The notes under the pieces are model-generated. The model was not told the origin of the DNA. It searched no databases and worked only from the letters and a program-made list of their open reading frames with translations. The translations under genes and the position numbers were made by a program. Shown here piece by piece: positions 35,278-46,177 of a stretch of 64,000 nucleotides of DNA. The DNA is from Dugong dugon. Taxonomy: Eukaryota > Chordata > Mammalia > Sirenia > Dugongidae. Numbering within the stretch: the stretch's first letter is position 1; the number at the start of each line of letters is the position of its first letter. Where the stretch lies: positions 91,843,234-91,907,233 of the forward strand of contig CM057462.1 of assembly GCA_030035585.1 (NCBI GenBank), written 5' to 3'.

Positions 35278-35970
35278 ATTGGAGCCCCCCCCCACCAAAA
35301 AAAAAAAGGAATGGGGGGGAGGATACCAAAAAAAGTGACGGAAAAAATAGCTAAAATTTTTCCAAATTTGATCAAAACTATAAGTCTACAAATCCAATAA
35401 TTTCAATGAACTCCAAGCACATAAAAACAAACTAACCAAGGCACATCATAATTAAATTGGTCAAAACCAGGGATAAGAGAAAATCTTAAAAACAGCCAGA
35501 GGGGGGAAAAACATATTACTTACAAAGAATGACAGCAGATTTCTCACTAGAAAATATGCATGTAAGAAGAAAGTACAGCAATATCTATAAAGAAAGAAAG
35601 AAAGAAACTCAATCTACAGTTTTATACCCAGTGAAAATGTCTCTCAGAAATGAAAGTGAAATAAAGACATCTTCAGAAATATAAAAGTTGAAAGAATTCA
35701 TCACCAGAAGAACTACACTACAAGAAATGTTAAAGAATGTCTTCCAGGCAGAAGGAAAATGATACCAGACAGAAATATGGATCTATTTAAAAAAATGAAG
35801 AGCACCCAAAATGGTAACTATGAGGTTTTTTTCTTATTACTTAAATCTTGTTAAAATATAAACAAAAATAATAAGAACGTGGTTTGGAGTATATAACATA
35901 AAAGTAAAATGTATGACAATAGCACAAAGGCTGGAAGGGGGAAATGGAAATTATACTATTATAAGACCTT

Positions 35971-37034
35971 ATAACCAGCCATCGAGTCAATTCTGACTCA
36001 TGGCGATTTCATGGCGTGTCAGAGTAGAATAGTCTTCCATAGGTTTTTTTGTTGTTTTTTTTTAAATGGTTGTCATTAAGAACATACACAGCAAAACATA
36101 CACCAATTCAACAGTTTCTACATGTACAATTCAGTGACATTGATTACATTCTTCAAGTTGTGCAACCATTCTCACCCTCCTTTTCTAAGTTGTTCCTCCC
36201 TCATTAACATAAACTGCCCCCTGAGGTTCCTACCTAATCTTTCAAGTTGCTATTGTCAGTTTGATCCCATATAGATAGTTTTTAAAAGAGCACAATGCTC
36301 AAGGCAAGATATTTTTTACTAGGTAAGCTAAACTATTGGCTGGATTTAAGAAGATTTCAAGGGATATTCTTGATTTAAGGTTTAAAGATTATCTCAGGGC
36401 ACTAGGTTCAGGGCTTCATTCAGCCTCTATGGCTCCAGAAAGTCTGGAGTCCATAAGAACTTGAAATGCTGTTCTGCATTTTCTTCTTTTGATCAGGATT
36501 CTTCTATAGAATCTTTGATCAAAATGTTCAGTAATAGTAGCCAAGCACCATCCAATTCTTCTGGTCTCATGGCAAAGGAGGCAGTTGTTCATGGAGGCAT
36601 TCAGCCACATATTCCACTTTCTCCTCCTATTCCTGACTCCCCTTCTTCCTGTGTCACTCCAGGTGAATAGAGACCAATTTTTGTGCCTTGGATGGCTGCT
36701 TGCAAGCTTTTAAGAACCCAGGCACTACACAACAGACTAGGAGGTAGAACTGAAGCACCAAACATGTTATTAGACCAATTAACTGGGATGTCTCATGAAA
36801 CAATGACCCTAAATCTCCAAACCAAGGACCCAAATCCCATAAGGTATTTGTTTGTATATAAGCAGCCTCAGCAGCTACCCTTTTTTTCTTTGTCATTGTT
36901 GTAAATATGTCTATTCCACAACTTTTGCCAACCCCATAGGGTTTTCAATGGCTGATATTTCAGAAGTAGATCACTAGGCCTTTCTTCTGAGGTGCCTATG
37001 GGTGGACTCAAATCTTCAACCTTTCAGTTAGCTT
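35971..37034 (-). repeat. AfroSINE split by an L1 3' end
   Basis: The SINE tail side is at 35,971-36,043 ('ccatcgagtcaattctgact', 'catggcgtgtcagagtagaa') and the rest at 36,935-37,034 ('catagggttttcaatggctg', 'ttcagaagtagatcactagg', 'aggtgcctatgggtggactc', 'caacctttcagttagct'). Together they make one long-subtype SINE within the old L1. Confidence 0.9.
36037..36945 (-). mobile_element. L1 3' UTR insertion inside the AfroSINE
   Basis: A 5'-truncated L1 of an older afrotherian 3' UTR type, minus strand. It has a T-rich start at 36,044-36,065 (its poly(A) tail). Inside lie 'tttgatcaggattcttctat', 'aagcttttaagaacccaggc' and 'ctaggaggtagaactgaagc'. The same sequence lies forward at 42,400-42,700 and 55,276-55,799. 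A short duplicated target (CCATAGG-TTTT at 36,037-36,048; CCATAGGGTTTT at 36,934-36,945) flanks it. No coding part. Confidence 0.85.
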
Positions 37035-38779
37035 ATACCATCCTTGAAATAGTATAATATCATTTGAAGGCAGACAATGACAAATTAAAGATATATACTA
37101 TGAGCTCTAAAGCAACCACTAAAGTAACAAAACAAAAAGTTATAGCTAATAAGCCAACAAAGGAGATAAAATGGAATAATAAAAAGTACTCAATCCAAAA
37201 GAAGGCAGAAAAAGAGGAAAAGAGGAACAAAGAGAAATTTAGCAAATAGCAACATGACAGAGTTAAACCTAACCATTAATAATCACGCTAAATGTAAATG
37301 GTGTAAATACCCCAATTAAAAGACAGAGTTTAACAAATTATGTTGAAAAGCAAGACTCAATTACATGCTGCCTGTAAGAAATCCACTTTGTATCTTTAAA
37401 GATAGAAATTAGTTAAAAGCAGAAGGATAGAAAAAGTTATACCATGCTAACACTAATCAAAAGAAAGCTGAAGGGGCTAAATTAACGTCAAAGTAAATTT
37501 CACGGTGAAGGGATAAAGAAAGGCATTTCATAAAGATAAACAGGATCAGCTTATAAAGAGCACATAACAATCCTAAACATTTATGAACTGAGTAACAAAG
37601 CTTCAAAACACATGAAGAAAAATCAGATAGAACTGCAAGGAGAAATTGATAAATCCACAATTATAGTCAGAGATTTCAATATTCTTCTCTCAATAGCTGA
37701 TAGAATAAGTAGACAGAAAATCAGCACAGATACAGAAGACTTGACGAACACTATCAACCAACCTGACCTAATTGGCATTTATAGAAAACTTCACCCAACG
37801 ATAACCGAACACACATTGTTTTCAAGTGTACACATATTATTTACTAAGATAGACCATATATCTGGGCAATAAAACAAGCCTCAACACATTTAAAAGGGTA
37901 CAAGTCATGCAAAGTGTATTCTATGACCACAATGGAATTAAATTAGAAATCAATAACAAAATGACATGTGGAAAATTCCCAAGTATTTGGAAACTAAACT
38001 TCTAAACAACCCATAGGTCAAAAACAGAACTGAAAAAGAAATTAAAAAGTACTTTGAACTGAATAAAAATGAAAACCCACATTAAAATTTGTGGGATACT
38101 GATAAAGCTGTACTCAGAGGAAAATTTATAGCACTAAAACATCTATATTAGAACAGAAAAAAGATTTCAAACCAATAGCCTTAGTTTTCAAGTTAAGAAG
38201 CTATAAAAAAAAGAGCAAATTAAGCCCAAAATAAGCAGAAAATGAAAATGAATAAAGATCTGAGCAGAAATCAATGAAATACAAGAGAGAAAATTCAATG
38301 AAACAAAATGATGACTTTTTGAAATCAATAAAATTGATAAATCTTAGCCAGATCAATAAGAAAATTTAAGAACATAAAATGAATGAATTATAACTGCACA
38401 CATCAACCCAGATAAATCTTATAAATATTAACTTAGAGAGAATAAAGCAAGCTGCAAAAGAGCACCTACAATATGATTCCACTTAAAGTTCAAAAACATG
38501 TAAATTTAGTATGTCTCGGTGTATGTAACATAATTAAAATATAAAGAAAAGCAAGGGAAATATGAACAAAAATTCAGGATTGTAATTTTCTCTAGCAAGG
38601 ATAGTGGGAAATGACTCATTGGAGGCTACAATTGAAATGTTAAAGTTCTGTATTTTTAAACTATGGGTTGGCTATACAGGTTTTCATTTTTTATTCTTTA
38701 TAGTTTATATGTACATTATAGATATTCTTTTGTATGTATGAAATATTTCATAATAAAAATTTCAAGGAAATATATAGAT

Positions 38780-39660
38780 AACCACTAAAAAAAAAAAGAC
38801 AATAGAATATATAACTTCAAAAGCAACAGACAGTGCAAGAAAAAAGAATACAGAAAACTTAAGTAATGCAATAAATTGCAGGAAAAGATGGGGCAAGGAG
38901 AAGAAACAAGGAGGAAATCTAGGTAACCAGAAAGCACAAAATGAGAAGACAGAAATAAACATCAACATCTCAAATTAATATAAATCAACTAAATTTGCCA
39001 GTTAAAAACAAACAGCTGTTCATACTGAATTAATAAAGCAAAACCTTGCATATACTGTTTATAAGAGAAATGCCTAAAACATATATATCATAAAAAGACC
39101 GAAACTAAAGGAATGGAAAAAGTTATTCCAGTCAAATACTTACCAAAGGAAAGATGATGCAGAATATTATTATCAGTTAACACAGACTTTAAGGCAAATA
39201 TGGATAAGCACATAGAGAATTCACAGTATAATGACTAAAAGAAAAATTTCAACAGGAAGATCCAACAATTCTAAATTTATATGAACCTAAAAACATGACC
39301 TCAAAATACACAAAGCAAAAATGCACATAGTAAGAAACTGTCGAATCTACCGTAATGATGTGAGATTCTAACTCACCCCATCAGCAATAATAGATCAGTG
39401 TACGGATACAGATGTGTATAGATACAGATGTTTTGAACAACACAATTTATATGCTTGAACTAATGATCATATATAACTCTGAATTCAATAGAGAATACAT
39501 ATATACTTTTCAAGTACACATGGAACACTTTACCCCCCCAAAAAAAGATTACAAAGCAGATTTTAATAAATATAAAAAAAAATCTGATGCTTTTCAGATG
39601 AAGAAATTGAAACTCAAAAAAGTTGAAGCAATTTTCCCCAGAATATACAATGAATAAGTG
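38780..39660 (+). mobile_element. Probable ancient L1M remnant
   Basis: 'gaatggaaaaagttattcca', 'tcaaatacttaccaaagga' and 'acaggaagatccaacaattc' with 'atttatatgaacctaaaaac' recall the endonuclease part of ORF2 in old L1s. Open frames are lost. The last 150 bases are unassigned ('aaatgaagaaattgaaac' may be a MIR scrap). Confidence 0.45.
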
Positions 39661-39824
39661 CATGGTTGACTCCAAAACCTCCAATAATAACCATTACATT
39701 ATACCACCTCTATTAAAAGTCCTTAAGATGTTTTATGCCCTATAATACAGTGTAGTTATTCCTTCTACATTATCACTGACAACCACCAGATTCTCTGCAT
39801 CGATATTCCTAGTAATAGAAGCAT

Positions 39825-40208
39825 TCTACTTTACTGCCTGTTGCCGTCAAGTCAATTACGACTCATAGCAAGCCTACAGGACAGAGCAGAACCACCCTGT
39901 GGGGTTTCCAAGGATGTAATCTTTACAGAAGCAGATTGTTATATCTTTCACCCGAGGAGTGGCTAGTGGGTTCGAACTGCCAACCTTTCAGTTAGCAGAT
40001 GAGCACTTAACCATTGCATCACCAGAGCTCCTTTGTACTCTACTACCCATTGCCATCGAGTCAATTCCGACTCATAGTGACCCTATAGGACAGAGTAGAA
40101 CTGCCTCATTGGGTTTCCAAGGAGCAGCTGGTGGATTTGAACTGCCGACCTTTTGGGTAGCAGCCATAGCACTTAACCACTATGCCACCAGGGCTCCTCT
40201 ACTTTACT
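39825..40208 (-). repeat. Two AfroSINEs in tandem with one outer target duplication
   Basis: Two reversed SINEs lie head to tail: 39,836-40,030 (long middle: 'ctttacagaagcagattg') and 40,044-40,197 (short subtype, where 'gtttccaaggagcagctggt' joins tail and head directly). TCTACTTTACT occurs unchanged at 39,825-39,835 and 40,198-40,208. A related but altered TACTCTACTACC separates the two. Either a second copy landed at the end of the first, or the pair moved together. Confidence 0.9.
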
Positions 40209-40544
40209 AGGAAGGTATAATTTGACATATGGGTTATTTTGATGGGCTGTGTAAGCATGCTAAACATGGAAAAGCACATGGACAAAAAAAAGACAGAGAA
40301 GCAGCATGATGGGAAGCTAGGCTGGGGACACAATCAGTGACAGTTTATTCATTAGACAGAAGTGAGGTACTGAAGATTATTAAGGGATCTGACAATCCAA
40401 GGTATGTTTTTCAAAAAGTGAGTAATATGGTTGCTATAAGAAATACACAACCTTTCAAAATACTGCTCATAACTACATCTCTGTTTCTAAATTGCCTTTC
40501 ATATGTTTTTGAGATGTTCCTCTTAAGAACCAGCATAGCAGTGT

Positions 40545-40567
40545 AAAGATAATACATATATATATTA

Positions 40568-40615
<48 letters not shown>

Positions 40616-40617
40616 CA
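40545..40617. repeat. (TA)n microsatellite
   Basis: About 60 bases of almost pure TA/CATATA. The minus-strand frame with a YIYIYIYIY run across it is an artefact. Confidence 0.95.
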
Positions 40618-40749
40618 GCTACTCTGTACTCGTGTGCTCTGACATATATCACACGGAACAAAGTATTTCTTTTTGCTGGATTCTGTATTCGGCCTCAGAA
40701 TCCTTCTCAACACAATTCCCTAGGAGTCATAATCAATTGCTGAAACTTC

Positions 40750-40942
40750 TTTGTAGGGTCTGGCATTGTAACAGAGAATAGGATTTAGATGTACAGCGTG
40801 TGACTTTAAACAAGGTACCTGCTACCCCGTATCCTTGATTATAAAATGGGACTGATAATATTTACCTACAGGATTTTACAAAACAATGTATATAAAGAGC
40901 CTAATTAATATTTGGCCGATAAATTTAATAAATGTTAATCTT
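40750..40942 (+). repeat. MIR SINE
   Basis: 'tgtgactttaaacaaggtac', 'gattataaaatgggactgat' and 'gagcctaattaatatttggc' form a degraded forward MIR whose 3' end is followed by a SINE. Confidence 0.6.
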
Positions 40943-41171
40943 CCTTTCCTCTATATTGCTGTTAATTGCCATCGAGTCAATTTCAACTCATGGCGACCCC
41001 ATGTGTGCAGAGTAGAACTGCTCTGTAGAGTTTTCAAAGCCATGACCTCTCAGAAGCAGATCACCAGGCCTGCCTTCTGAGGCACCTCTGGGTGGACTGG
41101 AACCACCAACCTTTCAGCTAGTAGTTGAGAGCTTAACCGTCTGCATCACCCAGGGACTCCTTTCTTCTATA
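40943..41171 (-). repeat. AfroSINE with target-site duplication
   Basis: Reversed long-subtype SINE: 'attgccatcgagtcaatttc', 'atgtgtgcagagtagaactg', 'ggcacctctgggtggactgg', 'gtctgcatcacccagggact'. CCTTTCCTCTATA (40,943-40,955) and CCTTTCTTCTATA (41,159-41,171) differ at one base. Confidence 0.95.
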
Positions 41172-41294
41172 CAGCTATTTAAACTAGTATACACTATAGC
41201 CCAGTGCTTTCATAATATTATTTTCAGTAACTAGAAACCCCAATTTAAAGAATACACAACATGCAGATATCTTGGGAAGATAGTATACCAAGTA

Positions 41295-41590
41295 TACACC
41301 TCCTTCATGTCTTTGCTCAAATGTCACCTTTATGGTCCACCCTGACAACCCTATTTAAAATTGTAATTGTTCTACTCCTAGCACTCCTAATATCCCTTAC
41401 CCTACAGCTTTTTCTTTAGCACCTATTGCCTTCTAAAATAATATATAAATGTTATTATATCTAATTGTCTTCATAGAAAGTAAGTTCCACCAGAAGCAAG
41501 ATCTTTATACCTGTTTTGCTCACTGATGTACTCCAAGCACCTAGAACAGTCTCTGACTCTTGACAAGTGCTCAATAAAGATTCGGTGAAT
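41295..41590 (+). repeat. L2 LINE 3' end
   Basis: 'tctttgctcaaatgtcacct', 'ggtccaccctgacaacccta', 'gtactccaagcacctagaac' and 'aagtgctcaataaagattcg' follow the L2 3' end closely. Confidence 0.8.
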
Positions 41591-41633
41591 TAATTATCTC
41601 AAAGCATAATACACACTTAGGGTAACATTTGTC

Positions 41634-41832
41634 CTGGGGTGGTGCAAATGGTTAAGCACTCAACTACTAGACAATAGGTTGGCAGTTTGAACCCACACAG
41701 AGATGCCTCAGAAGATAAGCCTGGCGACCTGCTTCCAAAAGGTCATAGCCTTGACAATCCTATGGAGCAGTTCTACTCTGCACACAGAGTCACCATGAGT
41801 AAGAATTGACTAGACGGCAACTAACAATAGAA
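41634..41832 (+). repeat. AfroSINE, long subtype
   Basis: 'ggtggtgcaaatggttaagc', 'ggttggcagtttgaacccac', 'ctgcttccaaaaggtcatag' and tail 'gacggcaactaacaatag'. The AACTAACAA tail end is the same kind of terminus as in the RTE LINEs (CACCTAACAACAAC). Confidence 0.92.
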
Positions 41833-41876
41833 TGAGATTTATCATTAACAATTTTGAATATAAATCCCTATTTCAA

Positions 41877-42400
41877 AAACTTTTTTTGATATGAGTCCAG
41901 CACAACTAGATGGTGCCCAGCTACCACCACTGACTGCTCTGACAGGAATCACAATAGAGGGTCCCAGACAGAGCTGGAGAAAAATATAGAATAAAATTCT
42001 AACACAAAAAAAGTCCAGACTTACTGATCTGACAGAGACTGGAGAAATCCTGACAGTTTGGCCCACAGGCACCCTTTTAACTCAGTACTGAAGTCACTCC
42101 TGAGGTTCACCCTTCAGCCAAAGGTTAGACAGGCCCATAAAATAAACAATACTGCTCATATACATAGCTCAACCACGTATATGAGACTAAATGGGCACAC
42201 CAGCCCAGGGGCAAAGACAGGAGGGGACAGGAAAGCTGGTAATGGGGAACCTAAGGTCAAGAAGGGGAGAGTGTCGACGCTTTGCAGGGTTGGCAACTAA
42301 TATCATGAATCAATATGTGTATTAATTGTTTAATGAGAAACTAATTTGCTCTGTAAACCTTCATCTAAAGCACAATTAAAAAAAACTTTTCTTGATATAA
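41877..42400 (+). mobile_element. Short L1 3' UTR insertion
   Basis: L1 3' UTR from 'gtccagcacaactagatggt' to 'ctgtaaaccttcatctaaag' and a short A tail. AAACTTTTTTTGATATGA (41,877-41,894) and AAACTTTTCTTGATATAA (42,383-42,400) are the duplicated target with two differences. No coding part. Confidence 0.88.
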
Positions 42401-42700
42401 TGTAATTGTTGTCAATATGTTGTACACCTGTAAAAAGCTGAACTGGCAAAAGTTGTATGATAGGTATATTCACAACAACTGCCAAAAAAAAAGAAAGAGT
42501 AGCTGCTAAGGCTGCTTATGTACAATCAAACACTTCATGGGATTTGGTTCCTTGGTTTGGAGGTTTAGGGTCATGGTTTCATGGGACATTCCAGTTAACT
42601 GGCTTAATAACATATTTAGTGCTTCTGTTCTACCTCCTAGTTTGTTGTGTAGTACCTGGAGTCTTAAAAGCTTTTTTCCATGGTAATGCTGATAAGATTT
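42401..42700 (+). mobile_element. Older L1 3' UTR fragment
   Basis: 'gaactggcaaaagttgtatg', 'gtagctgctaaggctgctta', 'ggtttggaggtttagggtca' and 'gtacctggagtcttaaaagc' match, in opposite orientation, the L1 piece at 36,044-36,934. The forward open frame at 42,457-42,771 is its chance translation. Confidence 0.8.
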
Positions 42701-42842
42701 GGTATAAGAGTGTTTCCAGGTTTTCTCATCTTTGGAACACTTTTGACTCTCTAGTCGAAATGTTACCCTGATTTGGAAATTGTGTATTAAATAAACTTCA
42801 ATAAATCCTTATTGTTGGCTTACAATGATTTTTTGTTTTAAC

Positions 42843-42990
42843 AGAGTTCACCCAGAGGCATCTTGTAAGAAAGGCTTGGCGATCTACTTCTGAAAAGTGA
42901 GCCAATGAAAACCCTAACGGAGCAGAGTTCTACTCTGACACACATAGGGTCACCATGAATCAGAACTGACTTGAAGGCAACTGCTTTTCG
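42843..42990 (+). repeat. AfroSINE, 5'-truncated
   Basis: 'agttcacccagaggcatctt', 'aaccctaacggagcagagtt' and 'ccatgaatcagaactgact' with tail 'gaaggcaactgc'. The tRNA-like head is missing. Confidence 0.88.
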
Positions 42991-42994
42991 GGTT

Positions 42995-44935
42995 GTTTCT
43001 TTTTTTTAAATGTAATATAATCTACAAATTCACTTAACCCAGCACATGCTAATTGCAATAACCTCACAGTAAGCTAGAAGCAAACAAAAGAATGAAAGAT
43101 CCCTGGAAGCTGGAAGCCCCTCAGCATTGTTGAATTCCTGCACTTCACCTACCTTAGTTACTCCTACCTCCACTTAGGGAACTACTGTTTTAAGTAACCA
43201 AAGCAAAAGAAAGAACAAACTATGTATTTTTGTCAGTCATGTTAAGGAAAAAGGCAAATCTGGGCATCCTTCCCACCCCATAGCACAGACTGTTATTAGG
43301 TTTTTCTGGTAGGGGGGTGGGTTGCATTCCTGAAATAGGCATGCCAACTAATCAGTCTATATGGAGTTGTTTTAGCATTGCCCCTGTGGAGATGTTTTTT
43401 AAATTGGCAATTGTTCTTTTCAAATCCCTGAAGTCGCTGTATCCCTTAGGTAACAGTCATCTTCAGCTACCTTTCCTACAATTATGGTCTCCCCTACAGA
43501 ACTTCATGATTTTATAATGCTCTTCACAAAGTCAAAGGCTTCCACCAATCCCTAAAGCCCTCCTGACTCTTTTTCTTCCATCCTTTACTTGAAGACACCA
43601 AGTTGCCTTAAAAATATATTTTCACATCCAATATGATACCCTTCCTTTGTATATCTCCTGTCATCATTATGCTTTTGCCAGAATACACAGTAAATGGGAA
43701 AGAGAGGCCATAGTGAAGTACACACATTGCCGAACACACTCAACTCATGACCGCAGGATAAAGAGCTAATAAGCGGAGAGTGGATGCTATTTCCTGTGTT
43801 TAATGGCCAGGAGTGTATAACAGCTCACAGAACATGGTGGGAGATTATATATATTTTTCCATATAAATATATTTAGTAATATGCATTATATTTATATGGG
43901 AAATATTTCAGAGACAGAGTTATAGAGAAGCAGTGTTGCTTAAGTCTGTTCTCTGTCTGGATGGGAGCTGTCTTCCTGAGAAATCACCTTGGGATGTTAT
44001 ACAATTATTTTCAAATGCTCAAAACACTTTTAGAATTCTGTTTGGAAAGATCCTGGCAAACTAAAGCACATTCTTTTGATTATCCTTAAAAATGAGAACT
44101 TGTCATTATTTCAGCAGGGCTCTTATTACAGCCAACAGTTTCCAAAAGTGAGTTGTAGAAAAGGGATCAAGCCAGTACTAATTAGAGGTCAAAAGTTAGA
44201 TGTGATTGTTAAGTAATGGGACTGATCTCCTTCTTATGGTTATCTATAAAACATCTTATTAATTTTGTAACACTTCATAATTATTTTGGAGTATTTTACA
44301 GATGATAACTCAGAATGCATGGTACCACAAAGAAAAGGTAGAGGAAAAAGAAAAAAAGCAAAGCAACTACAATATTCATTATTTACAATGATCAAAAACC
44401 AGTATCAACAGCTCTTTATTATCGGCTATTTTACCAGTTTTAAGGATGTATTTGTTTTCTCCAAAATAATAAGATTTAAAATACGTATATATACTCATAT
44501 ATATACACATATATAATGAGTTTTCTCATACCTTAGAGAAATATATTTAAAGTTGTAAAACATTTACACAATTGATTTCATTAATGTTCTATTTTATAGA
44601 TGGCCTTATGCACTCTGTATCATATCTACCATTTTGTTATGTGCAAGATTAACCCTCTTCTTGGTACACCATCTCTAAAAATTCTTATTTTACAATTCCT
44701 GTAAGACCAATATGCACTCAATTTGGTTATGATATTTGTAAATGTTAACACTTTGGTCTAAAAAACAAAAGTGTTTCAATATACATTTTTTAATAACCTT
44801 TCTAAAATATTTTACATATTAGAACATTACCTCTAAAAACTCTGGTTTGGGATTTTAGGGTTTACTTTAAAATTAATATGTAAAAGCCAAGGTTTCATCC
44901 AAAATATTTTCTTTGAAAAAAGATATTTAAAAGCA
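42995..44935. other. Unassigned, no gene seen
   Basis: No repeat family or gene recognised. An AT-rich inverted repeat lies at 43,859-43,899 (13-base perfect arms CCATATAAATATA / TATATTTATATGG with a 15-base loop). Short open frames have no recognisable features. Confidence 0.4.
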
Positions 44936-44937
44936 CT

Positions 44938-45143
44938 AAATTATACATGGACCCCTGGTGGTGCAGAGGTTAAGAGTTTGGTTGCTAACCAAAAGGTTGG
45001 CAGTTCAAATCCACCAGCCGCTCCTTGGAAACCCTTACGGAGCTGTTCTACTCCTTCCTACAGAGTCGCGATGAGTCAGAAACGACTTGATGGCAATGGG
45101 TTCGTTTTTTGTTTGTTTGGTTTTGTTTTTTTAAATTATATAT
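44938..45143 (+). repeat. AfroSINE, short subtype, with target-site duplication
   Basis: 'ggacccctggtggtgcagag', 'ggttggcagttcaaatccac', 'cgctccttggaaacccttac' (the middle block is missing) and tail 'cgacttgatggcaatgggtt' then a T-rich end. AAATTATACAT (44,938-44,948) and AAATTATATAT (45,133-45,143). Confidence 0.95.
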
Positions 45144-46175
45144 AGAAAACAATATATGACTGATGGTATTACTCTGATTTGAAGGAGGCTAAAATGTATT
45201 GAGACTTTTTAAAATTCTGTAGGAAACAGCTTTATTAATTATTGGTTTTCTTTTGTCTTTGTAGTATTTAAAGTCAGAACTGCTTCAAATTAACATCAGA
45301 AAGAATAATCTCCTTCAGGCAGTAATCACAATTATTTAAATATACTAAGCTAAACATAACTGAGATGTTGATGGATATAGTAAATGCTTCACAGCAATAC
45401 CCTTTACCATTCTTCAGTGTAAGAGTTTTTTCAGGATATAACATACAGTGATGGCATTCAGAGAAGATAACAATATTGCACTTTATCTTTCTTTTAAAGT
45501 CCCTTTTCTAAGAAACTCCTCTTTACTGCATCCTCAGTTTTACTGCAAATATTTTTGTTTGACTCTAACTGACTATACATGCATCCTGAAATTATTGTGA
45601 ATGCCGCTTTTTAAGCTGGTGTTAATTTGAGCTTTTCACTTTCAGATTTTACCAGAGGACATCTCCACTCCCTTACCCACCCTGTCTGTAAAGACAGATA
45701 GCCTTACAAACTGTCTGCACATACTGCCTTCTGAACTGACCACACATAGCCTCAAATTTAAATACTTTCAATCGTCCTTTAACTTCAAAGCTGAGATAAC
45801 TTGTTTAAAAACATAAAAGAGAGGGAATTTCAAATTACCCCATGGTTCTATACAAAGACTCTGCCTAAAGATGAAGAGTTTAAACAATATCATTTCACAT
45901 AATAAATAGTGCCTTTCTAACTGCTGTTTATATTTTATGATTTATGCAGCACCTTTCTTCAGAGGCTTTTTTCATTACCGTACACAGTCATCTATGCTAT
46001 AATGGGGAGGGAGTGCAGAGGGACAGAATTATCATTTTCCCTTATATAGACAGAGAAACACAAATAGTTTTAGAGATAAGATCACACATCAAGATAGCAG
46101 TAGAACAAGACTAGCTTCTTTGTCTCCCCACCCATTGCTCTTTTAAAACTACTTCTTCAGCTCTTTAGGTCTTCC
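45144..46175. other. Unassigned, no gene seen
   Basis: AT-rich DNA without recognised repeats or coding signals. Confidence 0.4.
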
Positions 46176-46177
46176 TA

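Larger units (their letters stand above)
34821..38770 (+). mobile_element. Ancient L1M/HAL1-type element, broken by two nested insertions
   Basis: One old L1 copy can be followed through three pieces. 34,821-35,052 is ORF1-like ('gaagataagagattgaagac'). 35,278-35,970 holds 'aaaatcttaaaaacagccag', 'tctacagttttatacccagt', 'cactacaagaaatgttaaag' and 'ggcagaaggaaaatgatacc'. 37,035-38,770 runs from 'tataatatcatttgaaggca' through the endonuclease region: 'caaaagaaagctgaagggg', 'aattatagtcagagatttc', 'accaacctgacctaattggc', 'caatggaattaaattagaaa'. The frame at 37,612-37,872 keeps part of the endonuclease. Between the pieces lie an AfroSINE (35,053-35,277) and an AfroSINE carrying an L1 (35,971-37,034). 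Part of ORF2 is absent. Confidence 0.8.

Noticed and set aside
39825..40208. Direct repeats that might suggest a CRISPR-like array
   Set aside because: The repeats are two SINEs with target duplications. A mammalian genome is not expected to carry CRISPR arrays.
40411..40713. Minus-strand frame with an Ile-Tyr run
   Set aside because: Translation of the TA microsatellite.
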